From Alistipes sp. (GTDB lineage Bacteria; Bacteroidota; Bacteroidia; Bacteroidales; Rikenellaceae), in NCBI GenBank assembly GCA_017483225.1, contig JAFULF010000002.1:21637-85636 (forward strand): a stretch of DNA of 64,000 nucleotides. The letters are read 5' to 3'. The notes beneath the pieces are model-generated. The model made no database searches and was not told the DNA's origin. It saw only the letters and a program-made list of their open reading frames with translations. A program made the translations under genes and the position numbers. Each line of letters starts with the position of its first letter. Within the stretch, counting starts at the first letter, position 1. Positions 51,830-59,386 of this stretch are shown here, piece by piece.

Positions 51830-53095
51830 ATGAAAAAAGTAGATGTAGTACTCGGCTTGCAGTGGGGAGACGAGGGTAAAGGTAAGGTGGTTGATGTATT
51901 GACCCCTAATTACAATGTAATCGCTCGCTTTCAGGGCGGTCCAAATGCCGGACACTCGTTGCACTTCAACGGCGAGAAGTTCGTCCTGCACACAGTCCCT
52001 TCGGGCATCTTCCGTGAGGGCTCTATGAACATTATCGGCAACGGCGTGGTTATCGACCCTGCTATTCTGGCAGAGGAGATTGCCCAAATCGAGGCTACGG
52101 GCGTGGATGTTTGCGCTCGTCTGCAAATCTCGAAGCGTGCGCACCTGATTCTGCCTACACACCGTGTTCTCGATGCGGCAAGCGAGGCAGCCAAGGGCAA
52201 GGCCAAGATTGGCTCGACACTCAAAGGTATCGGCCCTGCTTATATGGACAAGACAGGTCGCAACGGTCTGCGTGTGGGCGATATCCTGATGCCTGACTTT
52301 ATGGAGCGTTACAACACCCTCAAAGCAAAGCACCTCGAACAGCTCAGCCACTACGACTACGTATTCGACATCACAACATACGAGCAGGAGTGGTTCAAGG
52401 GCATCGAGTCGTTGCGCCGCTTCAAGTTCGTGGAGAGCGAGCAGGTGGTGAACAACCTCCTGCAAGAGGATGCAACAATTCTGGCCGAGGGCGCACAGGG
52501 CTCATTGCTCGACATCGAGTTCGGCACATATCCATTCGTAACATCCTCGAACACCCTCTGCGCAGGTGTCTGCACCGGTCTTGGTGTTGCCCCTACACGC
52601 ATTGGCGAGGTATATGGTATCTTCAAGGCATACTGCACCCGTGTAGGTAGCGGCCCATTCCCAACAGAGCTGTTCGACGCTACGGGCGAGACCCTGCGTC
52701 AGGTAGGTAACGAGTTCGGCGCAACAACAGGTCGTCCTCGTCGTTGCGGATGGCTCGACCTCGTGGCCCTCAAATATGCCGTGATGATGAACGGTGTTAC
52801 CGGCCTGATTATGATGAAGTCGGATGTGCTGAACGACTTTGAGACCATCAAGGTTGCTACTGCATACGAGCTCAACGGCGAGATGCTCGACTACTTCCCT
52901 TACGAGGCCGACGAGAACATCAAGCCTGTATATCGTGAGTTCAAGGGCTGGAACTGCGACATCTGCGGTGTTCGCAACTTCGAGGAGTTCCCACAGGAGT
53001 TCAAGGATTATGTGGCATTTATCGAGGCAGAGACCGGCGTACCGGTGAAGATTATCTCGGTAGGTCCCGACCGTGAGGAGACGATTATTCGATAG
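51830..53095 (+). CDS. purA: Adenylosuccinate synthetase
   Basis: Joins IMP and aspartate with GTP in AMP synthesis. 421 residues. The P-loop signature LQWGDEGKGKVVD (8-20), FQGGPNAGHSL (~34-44), a HTVPSGI block, LEGAQG-type LAEGAQGSLLDIEFGTYPFVTSSN (~220-243) and TTTGRPRRCGWLD-type TTGRPRRCGWLDLVALKYA (~298-316) are all present. The length is normal. It is the last housekeeping gene before the repeat-rich accessory island. No strong terminator follows directly; the first hairpin is the weak CGACAA/TTGTCG pair near 53111-53144. Confidence 0.96.
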   Translation: MKKVDVVLGLQWGDEGKGKVVDVLTPNYNVIARFQGGPNAGHSLHFNGEKFVLHTVPSGIFREGSMNIIGNGVVIDPAILAEEIAQIEATGVDVCARLQISKRAHLILPTHRVLDAASEAAKGKAKIGSTLKGIGPAYMDKTGRNGLRVGDILMPDFMERYNTLKAKHLEQLSHYDYVFDITTYEQEWFKGIESLRRFKFVESEQVVNNLLQEDATILAEGAQGSLLDIEFGTYPFVTSSNTLCAGVCTGLGVAPTRIGEVYGIFKAYCTRVGSGPFPTELFDATGETLRQVGNEFGATTGRPRRCGWLDLVALKYAVMMNGVTGLIMMKSDVLNDFETIKVATAYELNGEMLDYFPYEADENIKPVYREFKGWNCDICGVRNFEEFPQEFKDYVAFIEAETGVPVKIISVGPDREETIIR

Positions 53096-53115
53096 AGCAT
53101 ATCAAATAAGCGACA

Positions 53116-53146
53116 AGAAGCTGTCTAACAAGGCCACTTTGTCGTT
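53116..53146. repeat. Repeat module also present (inverted) at 33775-33808
   Basis: The core GCTGTCTAACAAGGC with trailing CTTTGTCGTT is, apart from a few changes and a 3-base gap, the reverse complement of 33775-33808. The rest of 53147-53310 has no gene I can support. Confidence 0.55.
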
Positions 53147-53310
53147 ATACTCGCCCTCAAAATGCTCATTTACGCTGAGTAAACTGCGCTTTTTCGGGCT
53201 TCGTAAGGTTGCGATTAAGGCGAATGAAAACAAATGTGTATTTTTTTTCTGAGCCGGAGCAACCAAAAGCCATCGTAGATGGATTAAGCCTAAAATTAGC
53301 ACTTGTTATA

Positions 53311-53360
53311 CAACTTCTGAAAAGAAAGAGCGTGTCCGAAAACTTGTTGGACACGCTCTT
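53311..53360. repeat. 50-bp repeat with GCGTGTCC hairpin, copy 2
   Basis: Contains a perfect 12-bp stem AAGAGCGTGTCC/GGACACGCTCTT (11-nt loop) preceded by CAACTTCTGAAAAGAA. The full 50 bp are the exact reverse complement of 63812-63861. Confidence 0.85.
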
Positions 53361-53361
53361 G

Positions 53362-53576
53362 TTGTTTATTATTGCGCAGGAGGATGGCGACGAATGGCAT
53401 TAAGTGTCATTAAATGGCATACGCCCCTAAACAAACAAGTTGCCCGTAAAGTTGCCTTGAAGAGTCCTATTTATTCGTCACACATATCATAACGCATCCA
53501 ATATGTTGCAATATATATTCTATATTGCCCATTATTCAGCATTCCTGTTGCATATAAATAATCTTTGATGTATCTT
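53362..53576 (+). repeat. ~200-bp direct repeat, copy A (upstream of the 53704 gene)
   Basis: Starts TTGTTTATTATTGCGCAGG and ends TTTGATGTATCTT. Copy B is at 54724-54924. They differ by a ~13-bp insertion with TTAAGTGTCA, a 4-bp insertion and a few substitutions. Both contain an AT-rich right half with a possible promoter (TTGC, 19 bp, TATCTT). Both copies sit directly upstream of a small envelope gene in the same orientation. Confidence 0.88.
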
Positions 53577-53703
53577 ACAATCGGTAGATGTGCAGGTTAT
53601 CTAAATATGGTTGTGCGCAGACCATATTGGGAACTTACTGCATCGCACGTCAACTATTTATTACTAACATCACTTGATGCAGGTGAAACAAGACCAATTT
53701 GCT

Positions 53704-54441
53704 ATGAAAAAGTTATTATTATTTGCAGTATTGGCCGTGAGTTTGCCAATGATGCTTACTTCTTGTCAACAGAAGGAAAATGTAGTTGCTCTTCCAGTGG
53801 AAAGTGAAGATTTTCTTAACAGCGAATCTTTTACAATTTTAAGAGCGGGAGTTAGTAAAGTAGAACCACAATTGGTTAAATTGGGTGAGATTGTTAACTC
53901 ATCAACAAGATCTGTTGAGGAGTTGTCTAATGATCCTGAAGTTTTATCGGTTATTCAATCAATGTTACCGATAGTCACACCATACACTACAATTATTCTC
54001 GATGAATTTGCCTTTACGACAGATGATCTCAATGAAATTTTTGGGACCAACTATACTACGGTAACACAGATGGAGGCAGAGATTGTAAGTTTTACACTTT
54101 TCTTTACCTATTTCTACGAGTATATTGTAACGGCATCAGGTTTTAGAGAACCAGGAGGAAATGGAGGTTGGCAACCGATAGACCCAACCGACCCTCCAAT
54201 TATCAATCCAAATGGAAGTATTGCCGATTTATCAAGAGAAGATCATCTGGACTGCATAGAAGAAGCATTGGGGATTAACTTAATCAATACGATAGCGACA
54301 AATCCTGTGCGTATTTGGTCGAAAGTTGCTATAAAGTCTCTTATGAAGAATGTTGCTAGATCTTTCTTTGGGTACGCAGGTTTGGTCTTGATGGTTGGAG
54401 AATATGCTCTTTGTATTACAGACAAGGCTGATAATTTATAA
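53704..54441 (+). CDS. Lipoprotein of unknown function, AT-rich
   Basis: 245 residues from ATG 53704 (MKKLLLFAV); a longer frame from 53674 is less likely because the lipoprotein signal starts at 53704. The lipobox is MLTSC (Cys21). The body is helix-rich (~50-140), then a Gly/Pro/Asn linker (GGNGGWQPIDPTDPPIINPNG at ~165) and a C-terminal helix that could contact membrane (SFFGYAGLVLMVGEYALCI). I recognise no family. Base composition and codon use are much more AT-rich than the flanking housekeeping genes, suggesting later acquisition. It is 11 bp before the 54453 gene, probably co-transcribed. Confidence 0.72.
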   Translation: MKKLLLFAVLAVSLPMMLTSCQQKENVVALPVESEDFLNSESFTILRAGVSKVEPQLVKLGEIVNSSTRSVEELSNDPEVLSVIQSMLPIVTPYTTIILDEFAFTTDDLNEIFGTNYTTVTQMEAEIVSFTLFFTYFYEYIVTASGFREPGGNGGWQPIDPTDPPIINPNGSIADLSREDHLDCIEEALGINLINTIATNPVRIWSKVAIKSLMKNVARSFFGYAGLVLMVGEYALCITDKADNL

Positions 54442-54452
54442 TACTATTAGAT

Positions 54453-54674
54453 ATGAACGAATTAGCTGTTAAAATTTTAGTAAATTTGGCGATACCATTC
54501 TCTGTGACGCTGTTCGCTGTCTATCGTTTGTATGAAACCATAAAGCGCTATCCGGAGACGAAAGAAAAGGGGCAATCGCTCACAATATATATAGGTTATA
54601 TTGTGCTTTTGTGTATCGCTATCATTGTGGGATTGTGTATTTCGTATAATGCCGTTAAATGGACATTAGATTAA
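54453..54674 (+). CDS. Small two-helix membrane protein
   Basis: 73 residues. Two membrane segments (~8-25 and ~44-65) flank a basic loop, YRLYETIKRYPETKEKGQ. No family recognised. The loop-plus-second-helix pattern (Y-x-T-[IL]-[KR]-x-x-P, then K-x(3-5)-hydrophobic Y) resembles the end of the 54961 protein (RTIYQTLRQLPNVLADKQKPKG). It is 11 bp after the lipoprotein gene and just before a strong terminator; the two genes form one unit following repeat copy A. Confidence 0.68.
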   Translation: MNELAVKILVNLAIPFSVTLFAVYRLYETIKRYPETKEKGQSLTIYIGYIVLLCIAIIVGLCISYNAVKWTLD

Positions 54675-54689
54675 ACTGTTGATTCAGAT

Positions 54690-54728
54690 AACAATAAACC
54701 CGATCCACGTCGGTCGGGTTTTATTGTT
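54690..54728 (+). terminator. Terminator closing the two-gene unit
   Basis: AACAATAAACCCGA pairs with the downstream TCGGGTTTTATTGTT (one bulged T) around a 10-nt loop. Its 3' arm runs into repeat copy B. Confidence 0.8.
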
Positions 54729-54924
54729 TATTATTACGCAGGAGGATGGCGACGAATGGCATTAAATGACATACGCCCCTAAACAAGTTGCCCGTAAAGT
54801 TGCTTTGAAGAGTCCTATTTATTCGTCACACATATCATCGCACATCCAATATGTTACAATATATATTCTATATTGCCCATTATTCAGCATTCCTGTTGCA
54901 TATAAATAATCTTTGATGTATCTT
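54724..54924 (+). repeat. ~200-bp direct repeat, copy B (upstream of the 54961 gene)
   Basis: Counterpart of 53362-53576; identical over long stretches including the whole segment from GAAGAGTCCTATTTATTCGT to TTTGATGTATCTT apart from a few bases. After the repeat the sequences diverge at once. Confidence 0.88.
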
Positions 54925-54960
54925 GCAGGAGAGGATATTAACCATAAAAACAGATGTAGT

Positions 54961-55398
54961 ATGAGTATGGAGGTGGTAATGATGATTCTGGCAACTGCGA
55001 CATCGGGTTTGGTCGTTGGTTGGTTCGGTAGTGAGATTATGTACGGAGTAGCGCCGTGTTGTCAGGGGCGTCAATCTTGGAAATTGTATTTCAAGAGAGA
55101 ACTTGGGGCTTGGGCGGCTCTTCTCGTTACACAATCTCTCTTATATGTAAATCTCAAAGGCATTGGTCTTGATTGCTCCGTGGCGGGCGCATTGCATTTG
55201 TCGTTTTATTGGATATTGTTGATGCTGTGTGTAAGAACGATATATCAAACACTAAGACAACTGCCTAATGTGCTGGCAGACAAACAAAAACCCAAGGGGC
55301 TGTATTTCTTATTCCTATTGGTCTATATCGTCGCAACCTTCTTTGTAGTGCGGTGGTTATACGCTACATACGCCTCTCTTGTGGAGAAGATGGTGTAG
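54961..55398 (+). CDS. Four-helix membrane protein of unknown function
   Basis: 145 residues from ATG 54961. An in-frame ATG at 54913 lies inside repeat copy B and gives a polar extension, so I prefer 54961. Four hydrophobic segments: ~5-25, ~44-62, ~68-90 and ~110-130. Between the last two is the basic loop RTIYQTLRQLPNVLADKQKPKG, which resembles the loop of the 54453 protein. No known family recognised. It follows repeat copy B as the lipoprotein follows copy A. Codon use is intermediate in AT content. Confidence 0.68.
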   Translation: MSMEVVMMILATATSGLVVGWFGSEIMYGVAPCCQGRQSWKLYFKRELGAWAALLVTQSLLYVNLKGIGLDCSVAGALHLSFYWILLMLCVRTIYQTLRQLPNVLADKQKPKGLYFLFLLVYIVATFFVVRWLYATYASLVEKMV

Positions 55399-55407
55399 CG
55401 AGATAAT

Positions 55408-55545
55408 AAAATAGGGAAGTCAGGGGAAGTTGACGAGATTAGGGAGTTTAGGGAGAATCATCCCTGAACGACCCTTGTGCCCGACCTTATTTGACCTTAC
55501 TATTGCGCCCCTAAATGGCATTCGATACCATTTAGGGGCGCAACG
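55408..55545. repeat. Intergenic inverted tandem-repeat element (copy 3) with perfect hairpin
   Basis: The left half carries purine units of TTAGGGAG/AGGGGAAG type (55408-55450); the right half carries CCCTTGTGCC/GACCTTA-type units. The end is a perfect 16-bp hairpin, TTGCGCCCCTAAATGG at 55503-55518 with its complement at 55528-55543 (9-nt loop). CTGTCAGACAGC follows at 55557, a motif also near 33791. This stretch (55399-55581) has no supportable gene. Confidence 0.75.
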
Positions 55546-55581
55546 TACAATAACCCTGTCAGACAGCCGACCGCCTGCACC

Positions 55582-56517
55582 CTACTTCGATTCGAGGTAC
55601 TCCCGAATATTGGCGGCAATGCCGTCGATAAGTCTGCCTACGGCGACATCTGCTGCCCAAGCCGTATGTGGTGAGGCGAGAAGCATATCGGGGTCCGTGA
55701 GGGCGTAGAGCGGGGATTCGGGCAGTGGCTCCGACGAGAAGACATCCAGCGCAGCACCAGCAATGCTGTGACGATTGAGCGCATCTGCCAAGGCAGCCTC
55801 ATCAACGATACCGCCACGAGCGACATTGACAACGAGGGCCGTAGGCTTCATCATAGCAAACTGCTCGGCACCGATAAGTCCACGTGTGCGCTCATTGAGA
55901 GGCGAGTGCACCGAGATAACATCCGACCACGCAAGCAGTTCTTCGAGCGGCATAGCCGGCACAGCCTCCTCTCGCACAACACCCGACGTAGAGTAATATG
56001 CAACCTCACAGCCAAAAGCGGCAGCCAGACGTGCCACCTCACGGCCAATGGCACCCAGACCGACAATACCCCACCGCTTGCCTCTCAGCAGTCCTATCGG
56101 GCGACCGAAGTGGAAGATATCGGGCGAGGAGGCGTAAGCACCACTCTTGACATAGCGGTCGTAGTATGGCACATTGCGCAGGAGGGCAAGCACCGATGCC
56201 AGCGTAGCCTCGGCAACCGACTCGGTAGAGTAGCCCGACACATTCTTTACCTGAATGCCGAGTTCGGCCGCCGCATCCAAATCGACATTATTCATACCCG
56301 TAGCCGCCACGGCAATAAAGCGCAGGGCAGGCAGTGCCGACATTATCTCCCGAGAGAGGAGCACCTTATTAGAGATAACCACCTCGGCATCAGCACAGTG
56401 CGCAAGCGTCTGCGCCGGCGTGGTGCGGTCATAACCCACATATTCGCCAAGCGACTTAATCGCCGAGAGGTCGTTGCCTCCCAGAGAGTACTCGTCCAAA
56501 AAGACAATCTTTGCCAT
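55582..56517 (-). CDS. D-2-hydroxyacid dehydrogenase (NAD-binding)
   Basis: 311 residues. The NAD loop is GIVGLGAIGREVARLA (~150-165). The catalytic residues fall in VNVARGGIVDE (Arg ~232), DVFSSEPLPES (Glu ~261) and SPHTAWA (His ~280). VAATGMNNVDLDAA (~71) is the usual substrate-side block. The family reduces or oxidises 2-keto/2-hydroxy acids (glycerate, lactate, phosphoglycerate relatives); the specific substrate is not clear. It lies 2 bp after tcdA on the minus strand, as third gene of a tatD-tcdA unit. Confidence 0.9.
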   Translation of the reverse strand: MAKIVFLDEYSLGGNDLSAIKSLGEYVGYDRTTPAQTLAHCADAEVVISNKVLLSREIMSALPALRFIAVAATGMNNVDLDAAAELGIQVKNVSGYSTESVAEATLASVLALLRNVPYYDRYVKSGAYASSPDIFHFGRPIGLLRGKRWGIVGLGAIGREVARLAAAFGCEVAYYSTSGVVREEAVPAMPLEELLAWSDVISVHSPLNERTRGLIGAEQFAMMKPTALVVNVARGGIVDEAALADALNRHSIAGAALDVFSSEPLPESPLYALTDPDMLLASPHTAWAADVAVGRLIDGIAANIREYLESK

Positions 56518-56519
56518 AT

Positions 56520-57257
56520 CTAATCTATTTGTGTTGTTGTTTCACCATCGGTCAAGTGTCTGATAACCACCGAGGCACAGCCTATGCCGAAGAGCGCAGG
56601 AAAGTAGGATACCGTTCCCACATTCGACTTCTTGTTCTGCTCCTCGCACAGTATCATCGAGCCTTCACGTGGAGGCTCCGCCGAGAATACCGCCTTGAAG
56701 CCACGACGGATGCCCATCTTATGCAGTCGCTTGCGCAGCATATGTGCCAGCGGGCAGTGGTGCGTCTTCGAGATATCAGCAATCTCCATACGTGTAGGGT
56801 CGGTCTTACCCCCCGCCCCCATAGAACTGACAACCGGCACTCCCCTATCGAGGCACCCCTTGATGAGGGCAAGTTTCGGCGAGAGAGTATCAATCGCATC
56901 TACCACATAATCAAAGTGTTGGCTATCCAATAGTTCGTCTGTCTTCTCGTCCTTGATATACTCGTTGATGACCGTCAGTTGCAACGCCGGATTGATGTCG
57001 AGCAGTCGCTCGGCAAGCACCTCCGCCTTCTGTCGCCCGACGGTCGAATGTAGCGCCACCAACTGGCGGTTGATATTGCTCTCGGCAACGGCATCGGAGT
57101 CGGCAATGACCAACCTCCCGACACCCGCACGGGCAATCATCTCGGCAGCGTATGCACCCACACCGCCAAGCCCTACGACAAGCACCGAAGCGGAGTGCAA
57201 CCTTGCCAATGCCGTCGCACCAAACATCAATTCTGTTCTTTCAAGCCATTTCTCCAT
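56520..57257 (-). CDS. tcdA: tRNA threonylcarbamoyladenosine dehydratase (ThiF/E1 family)
   Basis: Cyclises t6A37 of tRNA to ct6A using ATP. 245 residues. R-T-E-L-x-F-G at 7-13, the ATP-binding loop VVGLGGVGAYAAEMIARAGVG (~27-47), DSDAVAESNINRQLVAL (~53-69) with the conserved N-x-N-R-Q, and SSMGAGGKTDPTRMEIADISKTHHCPLA (~143-170) are all characteristic of the TcdA (YgdL/CsdL) subgroup of E1-like proteins. Membrane C-terminal helix of the E. coli protein is not obvious. It overlaps the TatD-family gene by 1 bp. Confidence 0.93.
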   Translation of the reverse strand: MEKWLERTELMFGATALARLHSASVLVVGLGGVGAYAAEMIARAGVGRLVIADSDAVAESNINRQLVALHSTVGRQKAEVLAERLLDINPALQLTVINEYIKDEKTDELLDSQHFDYVVDAIDTLSPKLALIKGCLDRGVPVVSSMGAGGKTDPTRMEIADISKTHHCPLAHMLRKRLHKMGIRRGFKAVFSAEPPREGSMILCEEQNKKSNVGTVSYFPALFGIGCASVVIRHLTDGETTTQID

Positions 57258-57844
57258 TATGCTGTACCAAAAATCGTTTCAAAGTTTTTACCTATCGCCT
57301 CTTCCAGCCTATCTACATCCACGCACAGCGCCTGCGCAATACGCTCATAGACCTCCTCTATCGTGATGTCGTTATCGTCGGTCTCGACAAAGAGGCGGTC
57401 GAGAGGGGTTTGGCGCAGAGCATCGAGGCTTCGGGGCGAGGCAAAGGTGCGATGTCCAAACGAGAGGTAGTAACCACACCGCACAGCCCGCAGTGCCTGC
57501 TCCGGCGAGCCGACAAAGCCGTGGAAGATGACCGCCACGAGTTCGTACTCCGCAAGCAGCTTCATCAGCGGCTCAAAGGCCCTGACACAATGCAGGATAA
57601 CCGGTTTATGCAGTCGCTCGGCAAGTGCCAACTGATAGCGCAACACGCTCTCCTGCAACTCCTTATCCACATCGCAGACAAAATCCAGACCCGTCTCGCC
57701 GACGGCATCTGCCTCCGCCGCCTGCTCCGCCACCTCAATCAGCTGTCGCTCCGTGACGGAGGCGGCATCGTAGGGGTGAACGCCCGCCGTGCAAATGCTC
57801 CTCTCGGAGGGGCGTGGGCGGTGTGTATGGATATTAATCTTCAT
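57257..57844 (-). CDS. Short TatD-family metal-dependent hydrolase
   Basis: 195 residues, clearly shorter than the usual ~255-265. Recognisable TatD elements: INIHTHRPR (first metal pair, 3-11), AGVHPYDA (~20), AVGETGLDF (~46-54), VILHCVRAF (~80), VIFHGFVGSP (~103) and LFVETDDND (~150) with the last metal ligand. TatD proteins act as 3'-exonucleases or related metal hydrolases; the short form is frequent in Bacteroidota. It is first gene of the tatD-tcdA-dehydrogenase unit and overlaps tcdA by 1 bp. A TAnnTTTG match (TATTTTTG, 57884-57877 minus strand) may be its -7 box. Confidence 0.85.
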   Translation of the reverse strand: MKINIHTHRPRPSERSICTAGVHPYDAASVTERQLIEVAEQAAEADAVGETGLDFVCDVDKELQESVLRYQLALAERLHKPVILHCVRAFEPLMKLLAEYELVAVIFHGFVGSPEQALRAVRCGYYLSFGHRTFASPRSLDALRQTPLDRLFVETDDNDITIEEVYERIAQALCVDVDRLEEAIGKNFETIFGTA

Positions 57845-57937
57845 AAAAGCAGAGCCTCTTTCGTGAGTTTACACCACAAAAATACAAAAAACATCAAATA
57901 AATAGCCAAAATAGAACAAAGTCTGCAAAAAAATGAC

Positions 57938-57945
57938 TATCTTCG
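57938..57945 (+). promoter_or_regulatory. Possible nqr operon -7 element
   Basis: TATCTTCG, one base off TAnnTTTG; no TTTG at -33. It would give a leader of about 90 nt containing the palindrome at 57958-57977. Confidence 0.35.
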
Positions 57946-57957
57946 CAGGCGATTTAG

Positions 57958-57977
57958 AAACCGTTATATAACGGTTT
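57958..57977. promoter_or_regulatory. 20-bp perfect palindrome upstream of nqrA
   Basis: AAACCGTTATATAACGGTTT equals its own reverse complement. It lies just after the possible transcription start of the nqr operon, where a dimeric repressor could bind, or it could form a small RNA hairpin. Confidence 0.5.
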
Positions 57978-58042
57978 GAAAAGAACACAAAATTTTCACA
58001 AAATATTAACTCAAATCACAAACAACAAAAACAGTTTTAACA

Positions 58043-59386
58043 ATGTCGAAAATCATTAAACTGTGCAAAGGTTTGGATATCAACCTCGAAGGTGCTGCAA
58101 AGCGCAACGTGACGGAGCTTCCGTTGGCTGCCGAATATGCAGTTTCGCCACTCGATTTCGAGGGTATCACTCCAAAAATGCTCGTTAAGGTTGGCGATGC
58201 GGTTAAGGCAGGTAGTGCATTGTTCTTCGACAAGAACAATCCGTCGGTGTTGTTCACTTCGCCTGTAAGCGGTACCGTTACCGCTGTAAATCGTGGTGAG
58301 AAGCGCCGTATCCTCTCTGTGACCGTTGCTGCCGACAAGCAGGTAGCATATGAGGAGTTCGAGACCCTTGACCTTGCGAAGGCGTCCCGTGAGGAGATTG
58401 TAAACCTGTTGCAGAAATCCGGTCTTTGGACACTGCTAGTTCAGCGTCCATACGGCATTATCGCAAATGCTGCCGATATGCCAAAGTCTATCTTTGTATC
58501 GGCTTTCGACTCTGCGCCGTTGGCTCCTGACTACGAACTGACGACAGCAGGCGACGAGGCTACCCTACAAAAGGGATTTGACGTATTGGCTCGTCTGACC
58601 GAGGGTAAGGTTCACCTCTGCTACAATGCAGAGAAGAGCGCTCCAAAGGTATCGGGCGTAGAGCTTCACGCATTCAAGGGTAAGCACCCTGCCGGCAACG
58701 TAGGTGTACAGATTCACCACATCGACCCAATCAACAAGGGCGAGAAGGTTTGGACCGTAAACTACGTGGATGTTGCCATCATCGGCCGCCTCTTCCTCAA
58801 CGGAAAGGTCGATATGACCCGCACCATCGCAGTTACCGGCTCGGAGTTGAACAACCCTTGCTATTGCAAAGTTGTGGCAGGTGCTGCCGTATCGTCTATA
58901 CTTGCAGGCAACCTGAAAGAGGGCGCACACGCCCGTGTAATCTCCGGCAACGCCCTGACAGGCCGCAACATCGGCGAGCAGGGTCACCTCGGATACAAGG
59001 CTAACCAAATCACCGTGATTCCGGAGGGTGACGAGTATGAGTTGCTCGGTTGGGCTATGCCTCGTCTGAACAAGTTCTCGGTATCTCGTGCTTACTTCTC
59101 CTGGCTCTGCCCTCGCAAGAAGTACAACCTCGACACAAACCTCAACGGCGAGGAGCGTGCATTCGTTGTAACGGGACTCTACGAGAAGTATCTGCCTATG
59201 GATATCTACCCTATGCACCTGCTCAAAGCAATCTTGGCAGGCGACCTCGACAAGATGGAGGCTCTGGGTATCTACGAGGTTGTGGAGGAGGACTTCGCAC
59301 TCTGCGAGTTCGTGGACCCTTCCAAGACCGAGATGCAGCAGATTATTCGCAACGGTATTAACTTAATGATTAAGGAGGAGGCGTAA
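58043..59386 (+). CDS. nqrA: Na+-translocating NADH:quinone oxidoreductase subunit A
   Basis: 447 residues. NqrA is the peripheral subunit near the quinone site of the Na+-pumping NADH dehydrogenase. The family start is MSKIIKLCKGLDINLEGAA, with the biotinyl-lipoyl-like region PLDFEGITPKMLVKVGDAVKAG (~36-57), then SPVSGTVTAVNRGEKRRI (~73-90). The C-terminal blocks GEQGHLGYKANQITVIPEG (~312) and MDIYPMHLLKAILAGDLDKMEALGIYEVVEEDFALCEFVDPSKTE-type ending are unmistakable. First of six genes in the standard order A-F; nqrB starts at the next base after the stop. Confidence 0.96.
   Translation: MSKIIKLCKGLDINLEGAAKRNVTELPLAAEYAVSPLDFEGITPKMLVKVGDAVKAGSALFFDKNNPSVLFTSPVSGTVTAVNRGEKRRILSVTVAADKQVAYEEFETLDLAKASREEIVNLLQKSGLWTLLVQRPYGIIANAADMPKSIFVSAFDSAPLAPDYELTTAGDEATLQKGFDVLARLTEGKVHLCYNAEKSAPKVSGVELHAFKGKHPAGNVGVQIHHIDPINKGEKVWTVNYVDVAIIGRLFLNGKVDMTRTIAVTGSELNNPCYCKVVAGAAVSSILAGNLKEGAHARVISGNALTGRNIGEQGHLGYKANQITVIPEGDEYELLGWAMPRLNKFSVSRAYFSWLCPRKKYNLDTNLNGEERAFVVTGLYEKYLPMDIYPMHLLKAILAGDLDKMEALGIYEVVEEDFALCEFVDPSKTEMQQIIRNGINLMIKEEA

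Noticed and set aside
53565-53807. An 80-codon frame starting in repeat copy A
   Set aside because: It overlaps the lipoprotein gene in another frame and begins in repeated DNA; the lipoprotein signal sequence is far more convincing.
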